DNA of 64,000 bases from assembly GCF_002257705.1 (NCBI RefSeq), contig NZ_LSLK01000053.1:1-64000 (forward strand), read 5' to 3'. The position numbers and the translations under genes were made by a program. The notes under the pieces were generated by a model that was not told the origin of the DNA, did not search any database, and was given only the letters and a program-made list of their open reading frames with translations. Below are positions 23,080 to 32,297 of the stretch, one piece after another (positions within the stretch are counted from its first letter, which is position 1; each line of letters starts with the position of its first letter). Origin of the DNA: Sporomusa silvacetica DSM 10669. Lineage in GTDB: Bacteria > Bacillota > Negativicutes > Sporomusales > Sporomusaceae.

Positions 23080-24973
23080 TATGGAACGCGAATCTTTTGA
23101 GGATTTGGAAGTCGCTGCGCTGTTGAACAATTATTTTGTTGCAGTCAAGGTTGACCGGGAAGAGCGGCCAGATGTGGATCACATTTATATGGCGGTGTGC
23201 CAGGCGGTGACTGGGCAGGGCGGTTGGCCGCTGACGATTGTGATGACTCCTGAGAAGAAACCGTTTTTTGCGGGGACTTATCTGCCGAAGCATGCTATGT
23301 GGGGCAGACCGGGGCTGCTCGAAGTGTTGTCAATGCTGAAGGAACAGTGGGATCAGAATCGGGACAAGATTGAGGAGATCGGCGAAAAGCTATCCCAATC
23401 GCTAAGGGCGCAGACGGTTACGCCGGAGAAGGGACAGTTGTCGCAAGCTACGCTGGAGAAGGCTTTTTCTCAGCTTTTACATGATTTTGATCCTGCTTAT
23501 GGCGGGTTTGGGTCGGCGCCTAAGTTTCCAACACCGCATAATTTATTGTTTTTATTACGCTACTGGCGGCGGTCAGAGGATAAAAAAGCCATTGCTATGG
23601 TTGTAAAGACGTTGGATGCCATGAGTCGGGGCGGGATCTATGATCATCTTGGTTTTGGGTTTGCCCGGTATTCAACAGATAATAAATGGCTGGCACCACA
23701 TTTTGAAAAGATGCTGTATGATAATGCACTGTTGTGTTATGCTTATGTGGAAGCATACCAGTGTACTGTTGACCCGGATTTTGCCCGTGTTGCCGAAGAG
23801 ATCATTACCTATGTTATGCGGGATATGACTAACGCCGGAGGCGGGTTTTATTCAGCAGAGGATGCCGATTCAGAAGGCGTTGAAGGCAAGTTCTACGTTT
23901 GGTGTCGCCAGGAGATTCTGGCGATATTGGGTACAGAACTGGGCGAGTTATTTACTGATGTTTACAATGTCACCCTGACTGGCAATTTTGAAGGGGAAAG
24001 CATTATAAATTTGATTGACCACGATTTATATGATTATGCTGCCAAGAATAATCTTGATATTAATGAGCTTGAGTCTCAAATGGCCGTAGCTAGGGAAAAA
24101 TTGTATCAGGTACGTGAGCAACGGAACCATCCGTTTAAAGATGATAAGATTCTAACTGCCTGGAATGGCCTGATGGTTGCGGCATTGGCTAAGGCTGCCA
24201 GAGTACTGCAACGCGAGGATTACACGCAGGCTGCGGAGCGGACTGTTGAGTTTATCTTTGAGAAGCTGACTGCTGCGGATGGGAAACGACTGTTGGCACG
24301 TTACCGGGATGGTGATGCGGCTTATAAGGGTTATGTTGATGACTATGCTTTTCTGTTGTGGGGTCTGCTGGAGGTTTATGAAACAACCTTTAATCCAAAG
24401 TATTTGCGGCAGGCGATTCATATCAGCATGGACCTTAAGGAATTGTTCTGGGACAGTGGGGATGGCGGCTTTTATTTTACCGGGAATGATAGTGAAGAAC
24501 TTTTGCTGCGGCCCAAGGAAATATATGATGGTGCGATGCCTTCAGGTAATTCGGTGGCCGCGTTGGCTTTGCTCAAGCTAGCACGATTAACAGATAACAA
24601 TGAGTATAATGCGATGGTAGAAGCGATGTTTACTTGTTTTAGCGCTGAAGTCACGCAGTATCCCCGGGCCTATACTTTCTTTTTGTTGGCGCTTGACTAT
24701 TATCTGTCAGCACCCAGCCATATTGTTATTGCCGGGGACAAAGAAGACACTGAGGTTCAGGCTATGCTGGCGTTGGCTAGACAGCGGTTTATGCCGGGAA
24801 CGACAGTTATTTATAATGATCCGGAATACCAAACCGACAATTCGGAATTAATCCCGGTAGCTGCTGGGCAAGTAGCTGTTGGTGGCCGAGCCACCGGCTA
24901 TATTTGTGAAAATTTTGCTTGTCAACGTCCGATTCAGACGTTGGAAGAATTTAAACAATACCTGGAAAAATAA
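22904..24973 (+). CDS. yyaL: Thioredoxin-domain protein YyaL (DUF255, spermatogenesis-associated protein 20 family)
   Basis: 689 residues from GTG 22904, chosen because AGAGG lies eight bases upstream and relatives begin MST before the NEKSPYLLQHAHNPVDWYPW-like stretch. The N-terminal thioredoxin-like domain (about 1-170) carries CHWCH in place of CGPC. The rest forms an alpha/alpha-barrel resembling N-acylglucosamine epimerases and cellulase-like toroids (for example APHFEKMLYDNALL). The biochemical function of the family is not settled. The 5' part is duplicated at 7843. It starts the GC-richer core chromosome segment. Confidence 0.92.
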   Translation: MSTKHVNHLANEKSPYLLQHAHNPIDWYPWGEEAFAKAREEDKPIFFSCGYSTCHWCHVMERESFEDLEVAALLNNYFVAVKVDREERPDVDHIYMAVCQAVTGQGGWPLTIVMTPEKKPFFAGTYLPKHAMWGRPGLLEVLSMLKEQWDQNRDKIEEIGEKLSQSLRAQTVTPEKGQLSQATLEKAFSQLLHDFDPAYGGFGSAPKFPTPHNLLFLLRYWRRSEDKKAIAMVVKTLDAMSRGGIYDHLGFGFARYSTDNKWLAPHFEKMLYDNALLCYAYVEAYQCTVDPDFARVAEEIITYVMRDMTNAGGGFYSAEDADSEGVEGKFYVWCRQEILAILGTELGELFTDVYNVTLTGNFEGESIINLIDHDLYDYAAKNNLDINELESQMAVAREKLYQVREQRNHPFKDDKILTAWNGLMVAALAKAARVLQREDYTQAAERTVEFIFEKLTAADGKRLLARYRDGDAAYKGYVDDYAFLLWGLLEVYETTFNPKYLRQAIHISMDLKELFWDSGDGGFYFTGNDSEELLLRPKEIYDGAMPSGNSVAALALLKLARLTDNNEYNAMVEAMFTCFSAEVTQYPRAYTFFLLALDYYLSAPSHIVIAGDKEDTEVQAMLALARQRFMPGTTVIYNDPEYQTDNSELIPVAAGQVAVGGRATGYICENFACQRPIQTLEEFKQYLEK

Positions 24974-25054
24974 AGAAACGAGTATTAATTTTAGTTTAAA
25001 TGATGCTATAATTTGTTATACTCGAAAGTTACAACGGGAAAGGGGCAAATACAA

Positions 25055-25567
25055 ATGATTAGTGTAAAATTACAAAAAGTAATTAATAGCCAAATACAAG
25101 CGGAAATGTATTCAGCCAATCTATACTTGGCTATGTCTGGCTACTGTATGTCTAAAGGTCTGAAGGGGTTTGCTAATTGGTTGCGGGTACAGTATCAGGA
25201 AGAAACTATGCATGCGCTGAAGTTTGTTGATTATATACTCGCGCGTGGTGGTGAGCTTGAACTTAAGGAAATTGATGCTACGCCGACTGAGTTTGGCAAG
25301 CCGGTTGAGGTTTTTGAAAAGATATTAGCTCATGAAGAGCATGTTACAAATCTCATTAATAAGCTTCACGAAGTGGCTGTCGAGGAAAAAGATGTTGCTG
25401 CTCAAATCTTCACACAATGGTTTGTGACTGAACAGGTGGAGGAAGAGTCTACTGCCAGTGGAATTCTTGAACAACTTAAAATGGTTGGTGATAAAAGCTC
25501 GGGGCTATTCTATTTGGATAAAGAATTGGCTACCAGAACGTATCAGCCGCCTGCAGCTAATGCGTAA
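25055..25567 (+). CDS. ftn: Ferritin (non-haem iron storage)
   Basis: 170 residues of the FtnA class. Ferroxidase ligands are visible in the QAEMYSANLYLAMSGYC helix (Glu near 17), in QYQEETMHALKF (Glu-Glu-x-x-His near 50) and in the later EQVEEESTA helix. It oxidises and stores iron in a 24-subunit cage. ATG 25055 follows AAAGGGG, and TATAAT at about 25009 is a likely -10 box. A strong terminator follows at 25611, so it is monocistronic. Confidence 0.93.
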   Translation: MISVKLQKVINSQIQAEMYSANLYLAMSGYCMSKGLKGFANWLRVQYQEETMHALKFVDYILARGGELELKEIDATPTEFGKPVEVFEKILAHEEHVTNLINKLHEVAVEEKDVAAQIFTQWFVTEQVEEESTASGILEQLKMVGDKSSGLFYLDKELATRTYQPPAANA

Positions 25568-25610
25568 TTAAAAAGAGGTATTTTGTCCAGATTGTTTACC
25601 ATAATTTTGG

Positions 25611-25641
25611 AAATCCTGTCATAAATGGCAGGATTTTTTTT
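25611..25641 (+). terminator. Terminator of the ferritin gene
   Basis: AAATCCTGTC and GGCAGGATTT arms with an eight-T run. Confidence 0.85.
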
Positions 25642-25658
25642 ATGTTTAGAGAATTTCC

Positions 25659-25686
25659 TTAATTACGCCCAAAAAAATGCGATATA
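25659..25686 (+). promoter_or_regulatory. Possible sigma-D-type flagellar promoter of motAB
   Basis: TTAA, 16 bases, GCGATATA resembles the TAAA-N15-GCCGATAA consensus of the flagellar sigma factor, about 45 bp before the motA start. The match is partial. Confidence 0.4.
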
Positions 25687-25730
25687 TATTATAGTGGTAC
25701 TTTGCCTAGAGGTTATAGGGAGGGCTTTCA

Positions 25731-26516
25731 TTGGAAAAATCAACAGTTATTGGTGTAGTAATGGGGATTACGGCCGTTGGTGTCGGTATGGTGCTTAAGG
25801 GCGCTAGTTTAACGGCTCTGATAAACCCCGCAGCATTTTTAATTATTATTGTTGGCACAGCGGCTGCATTACTTAATGCATTCCCAATGGATCAAATCAA
25901 GAACTTTCCGGTATTATGCAAAAAATTGGCTAAAAAGGATGAGCATATTCCTAAATCTGATTTACTAACCCTGTTTGTCGAATTGTCTCAAGTTGCCAGG
26001 CGGGAAGGCATTCTTGCCTTAGAGAGCAGGTTGGAAGAAATTCATGATCCGTTCTTGAAAAATGGTATGAGTATGGTTATTGACGGTATGGATGTTGACT
26101 TTGTTAGGGATGTACTTGATGCGGATATTGAGGCCATGGAAGAACGCCACCGCTCAGGGGCGCTCATTTTTTCCCAGGCTGGTATGTATGCGCCTACGCT
26201 CGGTGTTTTGGGTGCGGTAATTGGCCTGATTGCGGCTCTCGGTAACCTAAACGATATAGACGCTTTAGGTCATGCGATTGCTGCCGCTTTCGTTGCAACT
26301 TTGCTTGGTATATTTACTGGGTATGTGCTTTGGCATCCATTTGCTAATAAACTTAAGTTAATATCCAAAGATGAAGTGGAATTAAAACGAATGATGGTTG
26401 AAGGCATACTATCGCTGCAAGCCGGTGATTCACCAATGGCTATTGAGTCCAAGCTGCTGGTATTTATTCCGCAGAAGGTTCGGGAGCTATTAAAGCCTAA
26501 ACCGGAGGGTAAATAA
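25731..26516 (+). CDS. motA: Flagellar motor stator protein MotA
   Basis: 261 residues from TTG 25731 behind AGGGAGG. Four transmembrane helices are visible (about 5-22, 30-48, 150-170, 180-200), with the cytoplasmic loop between the second and third containing DGMDVDFVRDVLDADIEAME. The YAPTLGVLGAVIGLI segment is the MotA/TolQ/ExbB signature. With MotB it forms the ion-conducting stator of the flagellum. It overlaps motB by one base. Confidence 0.94.
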   Translation: MEKSTVIGVVMGITAVGVGMVLKGASLTALINPAAFLIIIVGTAAALLNAFPMDQIKNFPVLCKKLAKKDEHIPKSDLLTLFVELSQVARREGILALESRLEEIHDPFLKNGMSMVIDGMDVDFVRDVLDADIEAMEERHRSGALIFSQAGMYAPTLGVLGAVIGLIAALGNLNDIDALGHAIAAAFVATLLGIFTGYVLWHPFANKLKLISKDEVELKRMMVEGILSLQAGDSPMAIESKLLVFIPQKVRELLKPKPEGK

Positions 26517-27289
26517 TGAGTAGAAAGAAAAAAAAAGAGTATCATGAGGAACATGCGGATGAGACGTGGTTGGTTCCTTACTCTGACATTTTGACATTAC
26601 TCTTGGCGTTGTTTATTGTATTGTTTGCTTCCGCCCAGGTTGACACGAGAAAATTTGATCAGTTAAAAGCTTCTTTTAATGTAGCGTTTAGTGGTAGTCC
26701 GGCATTGCTGGACAACCCTAAACCACCTCAACCTGAGAATGGCAGTCAGGCTCCGCCGGTACCGTATTTACCGACTGTTATAGATGCGGGTGCGACTAAT
26801 GAAAAGAAAGCTTATATGCAGGAAACAGCTCAGCTGGTTGAGACGAAGAAGAAACTGGATAAGTATATTGCCGACAATGGTTTAGGCAATGACTTGGTAA
26901 CCTTGCTGACTGATGATGGGTTGATGATTCGAATTAAGGATACAGCCTTATTTCCATCAGGAAGTGCAACGCTTAGACCGGAATCACGCCGCTTTGGTGA
27001 ACAGATAGCCAAACTTTTGCAGCCGCTTACACAAAAAGTTACGGTGTCAGGGCATACGGATATTATACCAATAAATACCAGTGAATTTCCTTCTAACTGG
27101 GAACTTAGCTCCCGGCGCGGGGTAAATTTCATGAGATTTTTGTTGGCTCAGGATACCGGACTTAAGGCAGAACGATTTAGTGCTACCGGTTACGGTGAAT
27201 ACCGACCTATTGCCAGCAATAATACGGAAGAAGGCCGGGCAGCTAACCGGCGGGTTGAGGTACTTATCCAGCGTAACTACCGGCCATAG
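26516..27289 (+). CDS. motB: Flagellar motor stator protein MotB
   Basis: 257 residues. One N-terminal transmembrane helix (about 20-40) carries the ion-binding Asp in WLVPYSDILTLLLALFIVLF. An OmpA-type peptidoglycan-binding domain occupies about residues 140-255 (SGHTDIIP, NWELSSRRGVNFM, GYGEYRP, NRRVEVLI). It anchors the stator to the wall. Translationally coupled to motA. Serine or threonine near the channel aspartate could hint at coupling ion, but I do not call it. Confidence 0.94.
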   Translation: MSRKKKKEYHEEHADETWLVPYSDILTLLLALFIVLFASAQVDTRKFDQLKASFNVAFSGSPALLDNPKPPQPENGSQAPPVPYLPTVIDAGATNEKKAYMQETAQLVETKKKLDKYIADNGLGNDLVTLLTDDGLMIRIKDTALFPSGSATLRPESRRFGEQIAKLLQPLTQKVTVSGHTDIIPINTSEFPSNWELSSRRGVNFMRFLLAQDTGLKAERFSATGYGEYRPIASNNTEEGRAANRRVEVLIQRNYRP

Positions 27290-27361
27290 AAAATAGTTGA
27301 TGATTTCGGAGTCGCTTATCTTCAGGAAACTATTGCAACAAGTAAATAATTGGTTTATGCT

Positions 27362-27390
27362 AAATGAGGCAGTTACATGGCCTCATTTTT
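27362..27390 (+). terminator. Terminator of motAB
   Basis: AAATGAGGC and GCCTCATTTTT arms, 73 bp after the motB stop. Confidence 0.8.
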
Positions 27391-27693
27391 AATTTCTAAG
27401 ACAATTTTCGCTATAATTTTCTTATCCAGATAGAAAGTATAACTTTCCCTGGATTGAACGACTATACCCCTAAAGGGCACAGGCGGCTTCTGCTGGCGAC
27501 GCGCCCGGATGGCGCTAGTGCCGATTGCGCCATGGATGGCATAGCAATTCGGCCGTCCTAAAGGACTTGGCACAAGTCAAGTCTTATCTTACCTATAGGG
27601 ACAAACAACATTATAATGACTTATGTTTGCCTTGGGATATAATATAGGTATAAGATAAGATAGACTATTCAGCGGATAAGGAGAACCCAAACT
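27391..27693. other. Intergenic region with inverted repeats
   Basis: No gene. On the minus strand 27463-27490 contains GCCTGTGCCCTTTAGGGG, shared with 44748-44765. A near-palindrome TCTTATCTTACCTATA (27582) and TATAGGTATAAGATAAGA (about 27647) surrounds a 50-bp segment with a plausible -10 (TATAAT) for the gtrA operon. Confidence 0.5.
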
Positions 27694-28134
27694 GTGGTTT
27701 TTAAAATGTTTGCCAAGTTTTCTGTAATTGGGCTGTCAGGTGTGGGCGTTAATATGGCAGTATATGTCCCGCTAATGGCGATGGGTATAAGCTATATGAC
27801 TGCGGCAGTGTTATCGTTTTTGGCAGCTGTTACCAATAATTTTATCTGGAATCTGCTGTGGACCTTTAAAGGCAGGGCGCTTGATAAGAGTTTACGGCGC
27901 AAGTATATTTTATTTGTGGCTTGTAGTATTATTAATTTAATTGTCAATTTGGCAATTTTAAAGGTCTTGGTTGAACAAGTTAGCATTAATGCGATGGTTG
28001 CCCAGCTTATTGCCATTGCTGCGACCGGGGTTCTTAATTTTGCGCTTAATTATGCAATTACGTTTAATGACAGACGCGGCAAGCGCGAGGAGGCAGCAAC
28101 TACCCATGAAACTTGTAATTATTCCAACTTATAA
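27694..28134 (+). CDS. GtrA-like membrane protein
   Basis: 146 residues with four transmembrane helices (about 5-25, 33-53, 70-90, 98-118), the GtrA/DPMS1 family. VTNNFIWNLLWTFK is the conserved loop. Family members are thought to flip or handle polyprenyl-phosphate-linked sugars for surface glycan decoration. GTG 27694 follows AAGGAGA. Its end overlaps the next gene, a polyprenyl-phosphate glycosyltransferase, by 29 bases, matching the usual pairing. Confidence 0.88.
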   Translation: MVFKMFAKFSVIGLSGVGVNMAVYVPLMAMGISYMTAAVLSFLAAVTNNFIWNLLWTFKGRALDKSLRRKYILFVACSIINLIVNLAILKVLVEQVSINAMVAQLIAIAATGVLNFALNYAITFNDRRGKREEAATTHETCNYSNL

Positions 28135-28846
28135 TGAGAAGGATAATATCAGTGAATTATTAGGGCTGGTTTATCAGTATGTTCCCGATAGCCACGTTTT
28201 GGTAGTTGACGACGGATCGCCGGACGGTACGGGTGATCTGATTGAAACCCTTATGGCAAGTGAATATCAGGGGCGTCTATTTATTTTAAAACGCTCAGGC
28301 AAGTTAGGCTTGGGTACTGCTTATATTGCTGGTTTTAAATGGGCATTAGAACGGGAATATGAGTTTATTTTTGAAATGGATGCAGATTTTTCGCACAATC
28401 CCAAGTATTTGCCTGAATTTTTGACAGCGATTACTGATTGTGATGTTGTTTTAGGCAGCCGTTATGTTGTTGGCGGCGGTGTAACTAACTGGAGTCTGCT
28501 TCGCCGTTTTATCAGTCTGGGCGGCAGTTTGTACTCCCGTACGATTCTCAGCTTGCCCTTTCATGATCTTACTGGTGGTTTTAAGTGCTTTCGTCGCAAG
28601 GTGCTGGAAACAATTAACCTTGACGATGTTAAGTCAAACGGGTATTCTTTTCAGATAGAGATGACATATCGAGCCTTCTTATTAGGCTTTACAATTAAAG
28701 AGGTTCCTATTGTATTTGAAGAGCGGGCAGAAGGTCAATCTAAGATGTCTTCGTCCATCTTTCGGGAAGCGATATGGATGGTGCTTAAGCTCAGGGCGGC
28801 CCAAGCAAGTATGAAAGCTGCTCAGATCAAACCGGTTAAGCCCTAA
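28106..28846 (+). CDS. Polyprenol-phosphate mannosyl/glucosyltransferase (GT2)
   Basis: 246 residues. ATG 28106 begins MKLVIIPTYNEKDNI, the GT-A entry motif. VVDDGSPDGTGDLI (about 36-49) and FEMDADFSHNP (about 91-101, the DxD metal site) define a dolichol-phosphate-mannose synthase-like GT2 enzyme. It transfers a sugar from a nucleotide donor to a lipid carrier, making the substrate for the GT39-type enzyme encoded next. No C-terminal membrane domain, so the GtrA neighbour may supply it. Confidence 0.9.
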   Translation: MKLVIIPTYNEKDNISELLGLVYQYVPDSHVLVVDDGSPDGTGDLIETLMASEYQGRLFILKRSGKLGLGTAYIAGFKWALEREYEFIFEMDADFSHNPKYLPEFLTAITDCDVVLGSRYVVGGGVTNWSLLRRFISLGGSLYSRTILSLPFHDLTGGFKCFRRKVLETINLDDVKSNGYSFQIEMTYRAFLLGFTIKEVPIVFEERAEGQSKMSSSIFREAIWMVLKLRAAQASMKAAQIKPVKP

Positions 28847-28857
28847 AGGAGATTTCT

Positions 28858-30411
28858 ATGCCGATTATATTCTCGCCGTTTAGTGCGGTATGGCTGATAA
28901 TTATTGCTGGCTGTGTGGTACGCCTGGCGCTAGGTGCAACTATTGGCCTGGGGGTTGATGAGACCTATGTCACAGCCGTTGCCAGGCAGTTAAGCCTAAG
29001 CTATTTTGATCATCCGCCGTTGCACTTATGGATAATTTGGTTGACAACATATGTAACTGGCAGTGAGAATCCAGCGATTCTGCGCTTGCCGTTTATTTTA
29101 TTGTTTGCGGGGACGACTTGGCTTTCGTACCGGCTTACTGCCAGACTGTTTAGTGAATGGGCTGGTGTGTGGGCAGCGCTGCTGCTCAATGTCTCAGCTG
29201 TGTTTGGCTTGACTGGCGGTGGTTGGTTATTGCCTGATGGTCCGCTGATGTTTTGCCTGATGGTTGTAGTTTATTTACTCAGTCAGCTGTTTTTCCCGCC
29301 AGAACGCGGTCAATCGTTAGCTTTGTGGCTGGTTGCCGGGGTGTTTTTAGGGCTGGGGCTTTTGAGTAAATATCATGCGGTGCTGTTAGTCGTCGGTCTG
29401 TTTATTTACTTAATCACCAGTCGGGATCGCCGCTGGGTCCTGGCAACACCAGGGCCGTATCTGGCTGTTAGTATTGCTTTTGTCGTTTTTTCGCCTGTGT
29501 TGATTTGGAATGCTCAGCATGACTGGGTTTCTTTTGTGTTCCAAGGTAGCCGTGGGGCAGTTAGCGGGTTTTACCCAGGAAAGATGCTTGCTAATATTGC
29601 CGGACAGGCAGTGTGGGTACTGCCGTGGATTTGGTTGCCACTTATCTGGCAGTTTGTCAAAGGAATTAGCCGTGGTCCTGCCAGGTCGAGGTTTAGTGGG
29701 TTGCAGGATAAACGCTGGTTTTTGTGTTGTCTGGCTTCAGGGCCGATCATATTATTCACTATTGCTACTTTATGGGGAGCACAGGGACTTTTCCATTGGC
29801 AGGCACCAGGATATTTATTGGTGTTTCCGCTCTTGGGTCAAGCTGTTGCCGGGTGGATCCAGTTTGGTCGCCGCTCAGTGCGTAGTTGGCTGATTTTTTC
29901 TGTTACTGTTTTTGTTATCATTGCTATTGTTTTGGGGAGTCATACGGCTAATGGCTGGCTGAAGACAGCAAAACCAGACTGGTTTACTAAGGGTGACCCT
30001 TCCTGGGAGGCGCTTAATTGGGCAAGTTTGCCCAAAAGTCTGGTAGAACGCGGCTTTTTGGACAGTTCACTTACGGTAGAGTTTCTTATCGCAAGACACT
30101 GGATTGATGCAGGTAAGATCGATTATGTTATGGGTGGTACGCTGCCACTCTTATGTCTGACCAATGAACCGCATCACTTTGCCTTTATGCATAATCCTGC
30201 CGATTTCTATGGTAAGAATGCCTTGATTATTGGACAGCGGAATATGGCTGATGTCCAAAAAGAGCTGGCTCCGTACTTTGAAACGATAGAGTTTAAGGGC
30301 AATGTTCCTATTTACCGTCAGGGGCAGCCTCAATTTGATGTAGCAGTTTTTTATGGACGAAATTTTAAAGGACAGTATCCTTTACCATATGGCTTTAGCG
30401 GCAAAAAGTAA
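28858..30411 (+). CDS. GT39/ArnT-type integral membrane glycosyltransferase
   Basis: 517 residues with about ten to eleven transmembrane helices. Early residues GVDETYVTAVARQLSLSYFDHPPL contain the acidic first-loop motif of PMT/ArnT-like GT-C enzymes (quoted as GVDETY and DHPPLHLW). It uses polyprenyl-phosphate sugars to decorate a surface acceptor, plausibly lipid A or an outer-membrane glycan. Position between the sugar-lipid synthase and a PAP2 phosphatase supports this. Acceptor and sugar are unknown. Confidence 0.87.
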   Translation: MPIIFSPFSAVWLIIIAGCVVRLALGATIGLGVDETYVTAVARQLSLSYFDHPPLHLWIIWLTTYVTGSENPAILRLPFILLFAGTTWLSYRLTARLFSEWAGVWAALLLNVSAVFGLTGGGWLLPDGPLMFCLMVVVYLLSQLFFPPERGQSLALWLVAGVFLGLGLLSKYHAVLLVVGLFIYLITSRDRRWVLATPGPYLAVSIAFVVFSPVLIWNAQHDWVSFVFQGSRGAVSGFYPGKMLANIAGQAVWVLPWIWLPLIWQFVKGISRGPARSRFSGLQDKRWFLCCLASGPIILFTIATLWGAQGLFHWQAPGYLLVFPLLGQAVAGWIQFGRRSVRSWLIFSVTVFVIIAIVLGSHTANGWLKTAKPDWFTKGDPSWEALNWASLPKSLVERGFLDSSLTVEFLIARHWIDAGKIDYVMGGTLPLLCLTNEPHHFAFMHNPADFYGKNALIIGQRNMADVQKELAPYFETIEFKGNVPIYRQGQPQFDVAVFYGRNFKGQYPLPYGFSGKK

Positions 30412-30425
30412 TGGAGGTACTTATC

Positions 30426-31016
30426 ATGAAAGAGAATGATATGGTTTCCAGCCGCAACAGCCTTTTGTTTCAAAACATGAGGTTTGCGGCTATTGTTGGC
30501 ATGGTTATGATTTTGATTGCTCTCACGGTTAGCCAAAGCGGTATGAATGAGATTCTAATTGTCGCCAACTTATTTAGCGGTATTGGCAATGATGCGTTTT
30601 TGGTTGTTGGTAATGCGATTTTGTGTTGGGTGGCCTATAAAAAGAAGTGTAAAAGCCTTTTTTATCTGGTAATCAAAGTAGATGCTGCGGTATGGACAAT
30701 TGTTCATTTGCTCAAATATGTTGATTTAGGTGAATGGTCCCTGCGGCCTAATGGTATTCCAAGTGGTTTTCCCAGTGGGCATGCTACCCATGCTTTTGCC
30801 ATGGCATTTTTGTTATCTGTGTTTTATCCGCGGATGTCCTGGCTGTGGTATGGCTGCGCAGTAGTTATTTCCTGGTCGCGGATCGAAACAAGTGCTCATA
30901 CGGGTTTGCAGGTGACAGCTGGCGTTATTTTTGGTATAGGTTTGGCTTGGTTTGCGGTAAATAATTGGCTTAAGCAGCATGATTCATTTATCTTACCAGA
31001 AAGGACAATGCCGTGA
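30426..31016 (+). CDS. PAP2-family phosphatase
   Basis: 196 residues, five to six transmembrane helices. Catalytic motifs: RPNGIPSG region, FPSGHATH (about 112-119) and SRIETSAHTG (about 155-164) match the second and third PAP2 motifs. It could dephosphorylate undecaprenyl diphosphate or lipid A. ATG 30426 has GGAGG eight bases upstream. It overlaps lptF/G by four bases. Confidence 0.88.
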   Translation: MKENDMVSSRNSLLFQNMRFAAIVGMVMILIALTVSQSGMNEILIVANLFSGIGNDAFLVVGNAILCWVAYKKKCKSLFYLVIKVDAAVWTIVHLLKYVDLGEWSLRPNGIPSGFPSGHATHAFAMAFLLSVFYPRMSWLWYGCAVVISWSRIETSAHTGLQVTAGVIFGIGLAWFAVNNWLKQHDSFILPERTMP

Positions 31017-32095
31017 GAATACTTGATAAGTACATTATTACTGAGTTGATGTGGCCGTTTATCTTTGGTGTTTGCGCATTTTCTAGTATGTTTGTTGGTG
31101 GCGGCACAATGTATCGAATTGCGCAGTATATCAGTAAATTTGGTGCATCAACGGTTGTTGTTGCTAAGTTGTTTATCTATAGTTTGCCTGGGGTTGTTGT
31201 GCTGACATTTCCAATGTCCACCTTGCTGGCAACGCTATTATGTTACGGCAGGCTGTCTGCTTCGTCTGAGCTTATTGCGATGCGGGCAGCGGGACTCAGC
31301 TTTTATCGGCTGACTGCGCCTGTTTTAATTACGGCGTTCTTTATTAGCGCTTTTGCTGTAGTTTTTAGTGAAACTGTGGTTCCTGCAGCTAATGAGGCTT
31401 ATAATGCAACGATCAATACTGAGATTAAAGGCAATACCCGGCCCAAAAGTCAGGAACATATGGTGATATTGGAAAAATCCAAGGACGGTATTGGGCGTTT
31501 GACTTATGCCCGCCGCTACGATGAGACTACTGCGGTTATGCAACAGGTAACTGTTCAGGAATTTGAAAATAACCGTCCAGTGCGTATCGAGACTGCTGAT
31601 ACAGCAGTTCGCTATGATGGGGGCATGGCTCTTGAAAATGGCGCTATCCAGGATATTGTATCATCTGATAGTTCGAGGACCATGTTTTTCAACCAGCAGT
31701 ATCTTCCTGTTGAAAATAAAACTGCTAAGGTATCAGAGCAAAAACACAGCGATGAAATGACAATCCGCGAACTAAAGCGCGCTGCCGCCAAGCTGCCTGA
31801 TGGTGAGCGCAAAAAAAATGCTTATTTGATCGAATTGCATAAACGGGCTGCTATTCCGTCAGCTTGTCTGTTTTTCGCTCTCATTGGCGCACCACTGGCA
31901 TTAAGCTCGCCGCGGACCAGTTCGGCAAGTGGGCTGGGTTATAGTATTATTATCATTTTTTTATATTATATGGTTATGACTGTCGGTACAACTATGGGGC
32001 AAAATGGTGTTCTACCGGCGATGCTTGCCGCATGGCTGCCTAATATTGCGGCACTTGTGACAGGCTTATATCTGTTGCGCCGCGCTGCTACGTAG
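31013..32095 (+). CDS. LptF/LptG-family permease (YjgP/YjgQ)
   Basis: 360 residues from GTG 31013. Three N-terminal (about 10-110) and three C-terminal transmembrane helices (about 275-355) flank a periplasmic beta-jellyroll domain, the layout of LptF and LptG. In diderm bacteria these extract lipopolysaccharide from the inner membrane with LptB. Its presence is a strong sign of an outer membrane. A single gene here instead of an lptF-lptG pair could mean a homodimer or a second copy elsewhere. LptF versus LptG is not decided. Confidence 0.9.
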   Translation: MRILDKYIITELMWPFIFGVCAFSSMFVGGGTMYRIAQYISKFGASTVVVAKLFIYSLPGVVVLTFPMSTLLATLLCYGRLSASSELIAMRAAGLSFYRLTAPVLITAFFISAFAVVFSETVVPAANEAYNATINTEIKGNTRPKSQEHMVILEKSKDGIGRLTYARRYDETTAVMQQVTVQEFENNRPVRIETADTAVRYDGGMALENGAIQDIVSSDSSRTMFFNQQYLPVENKTAKVSEQKHSDEMTIRELKRAAAKLPDGERKKNAYLIELHKRAAIPSACLFFALIGAPLALSSPRTSSASGLGYSIIIIFLYYMVMTVGTTMGQNGVLPAMLAAWLPNIAALVTGLYLLRRAAT

Positions 32096-32297
32096 TGTGG
32101 CGATGAGCTGGAGGCTATAATAATAACAGAGTAGTAAACAAGGTGGGATTACCACGCTATGTTCGCAATGACCAAAAGGGAGCGGGATGTCTCTTTCGTC
32201 AGTTGCGCATGGTTGTGAAGTAGTCTCGCTTTTTTCTATTTGGTTTTTAAAAAAATTGGTATATAATTATAGTTGTAATTTTGTGGTAGGTGATGAC
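32096..32297. other. Intergenic region before acpS
   Basis: About 200 bp. AAGGTGGGATTACCACG at 32139-32155 faintly recalls a T-box antiterminator but other T-box elements are not visible. No gene. Confidence 0.4.

Noticed and set aside
25731..27289. TolQ/ExbB-ExbD-type transport pair instead of motAB
   Set aside because: The second gene has a full OmpA-type peptidoglycan-binding domain and the MotB-type WLVPYSDILTLL helix, so MotAB is the better call.
32100..32260. Possible T-box leader before acpS (AAGGTGG...ACCACG)
   Set aside because: Only a vague antiterminator-like stretch; no specifier loop, no AG bulge and no terminator, and acpS is not a usual T-box target.
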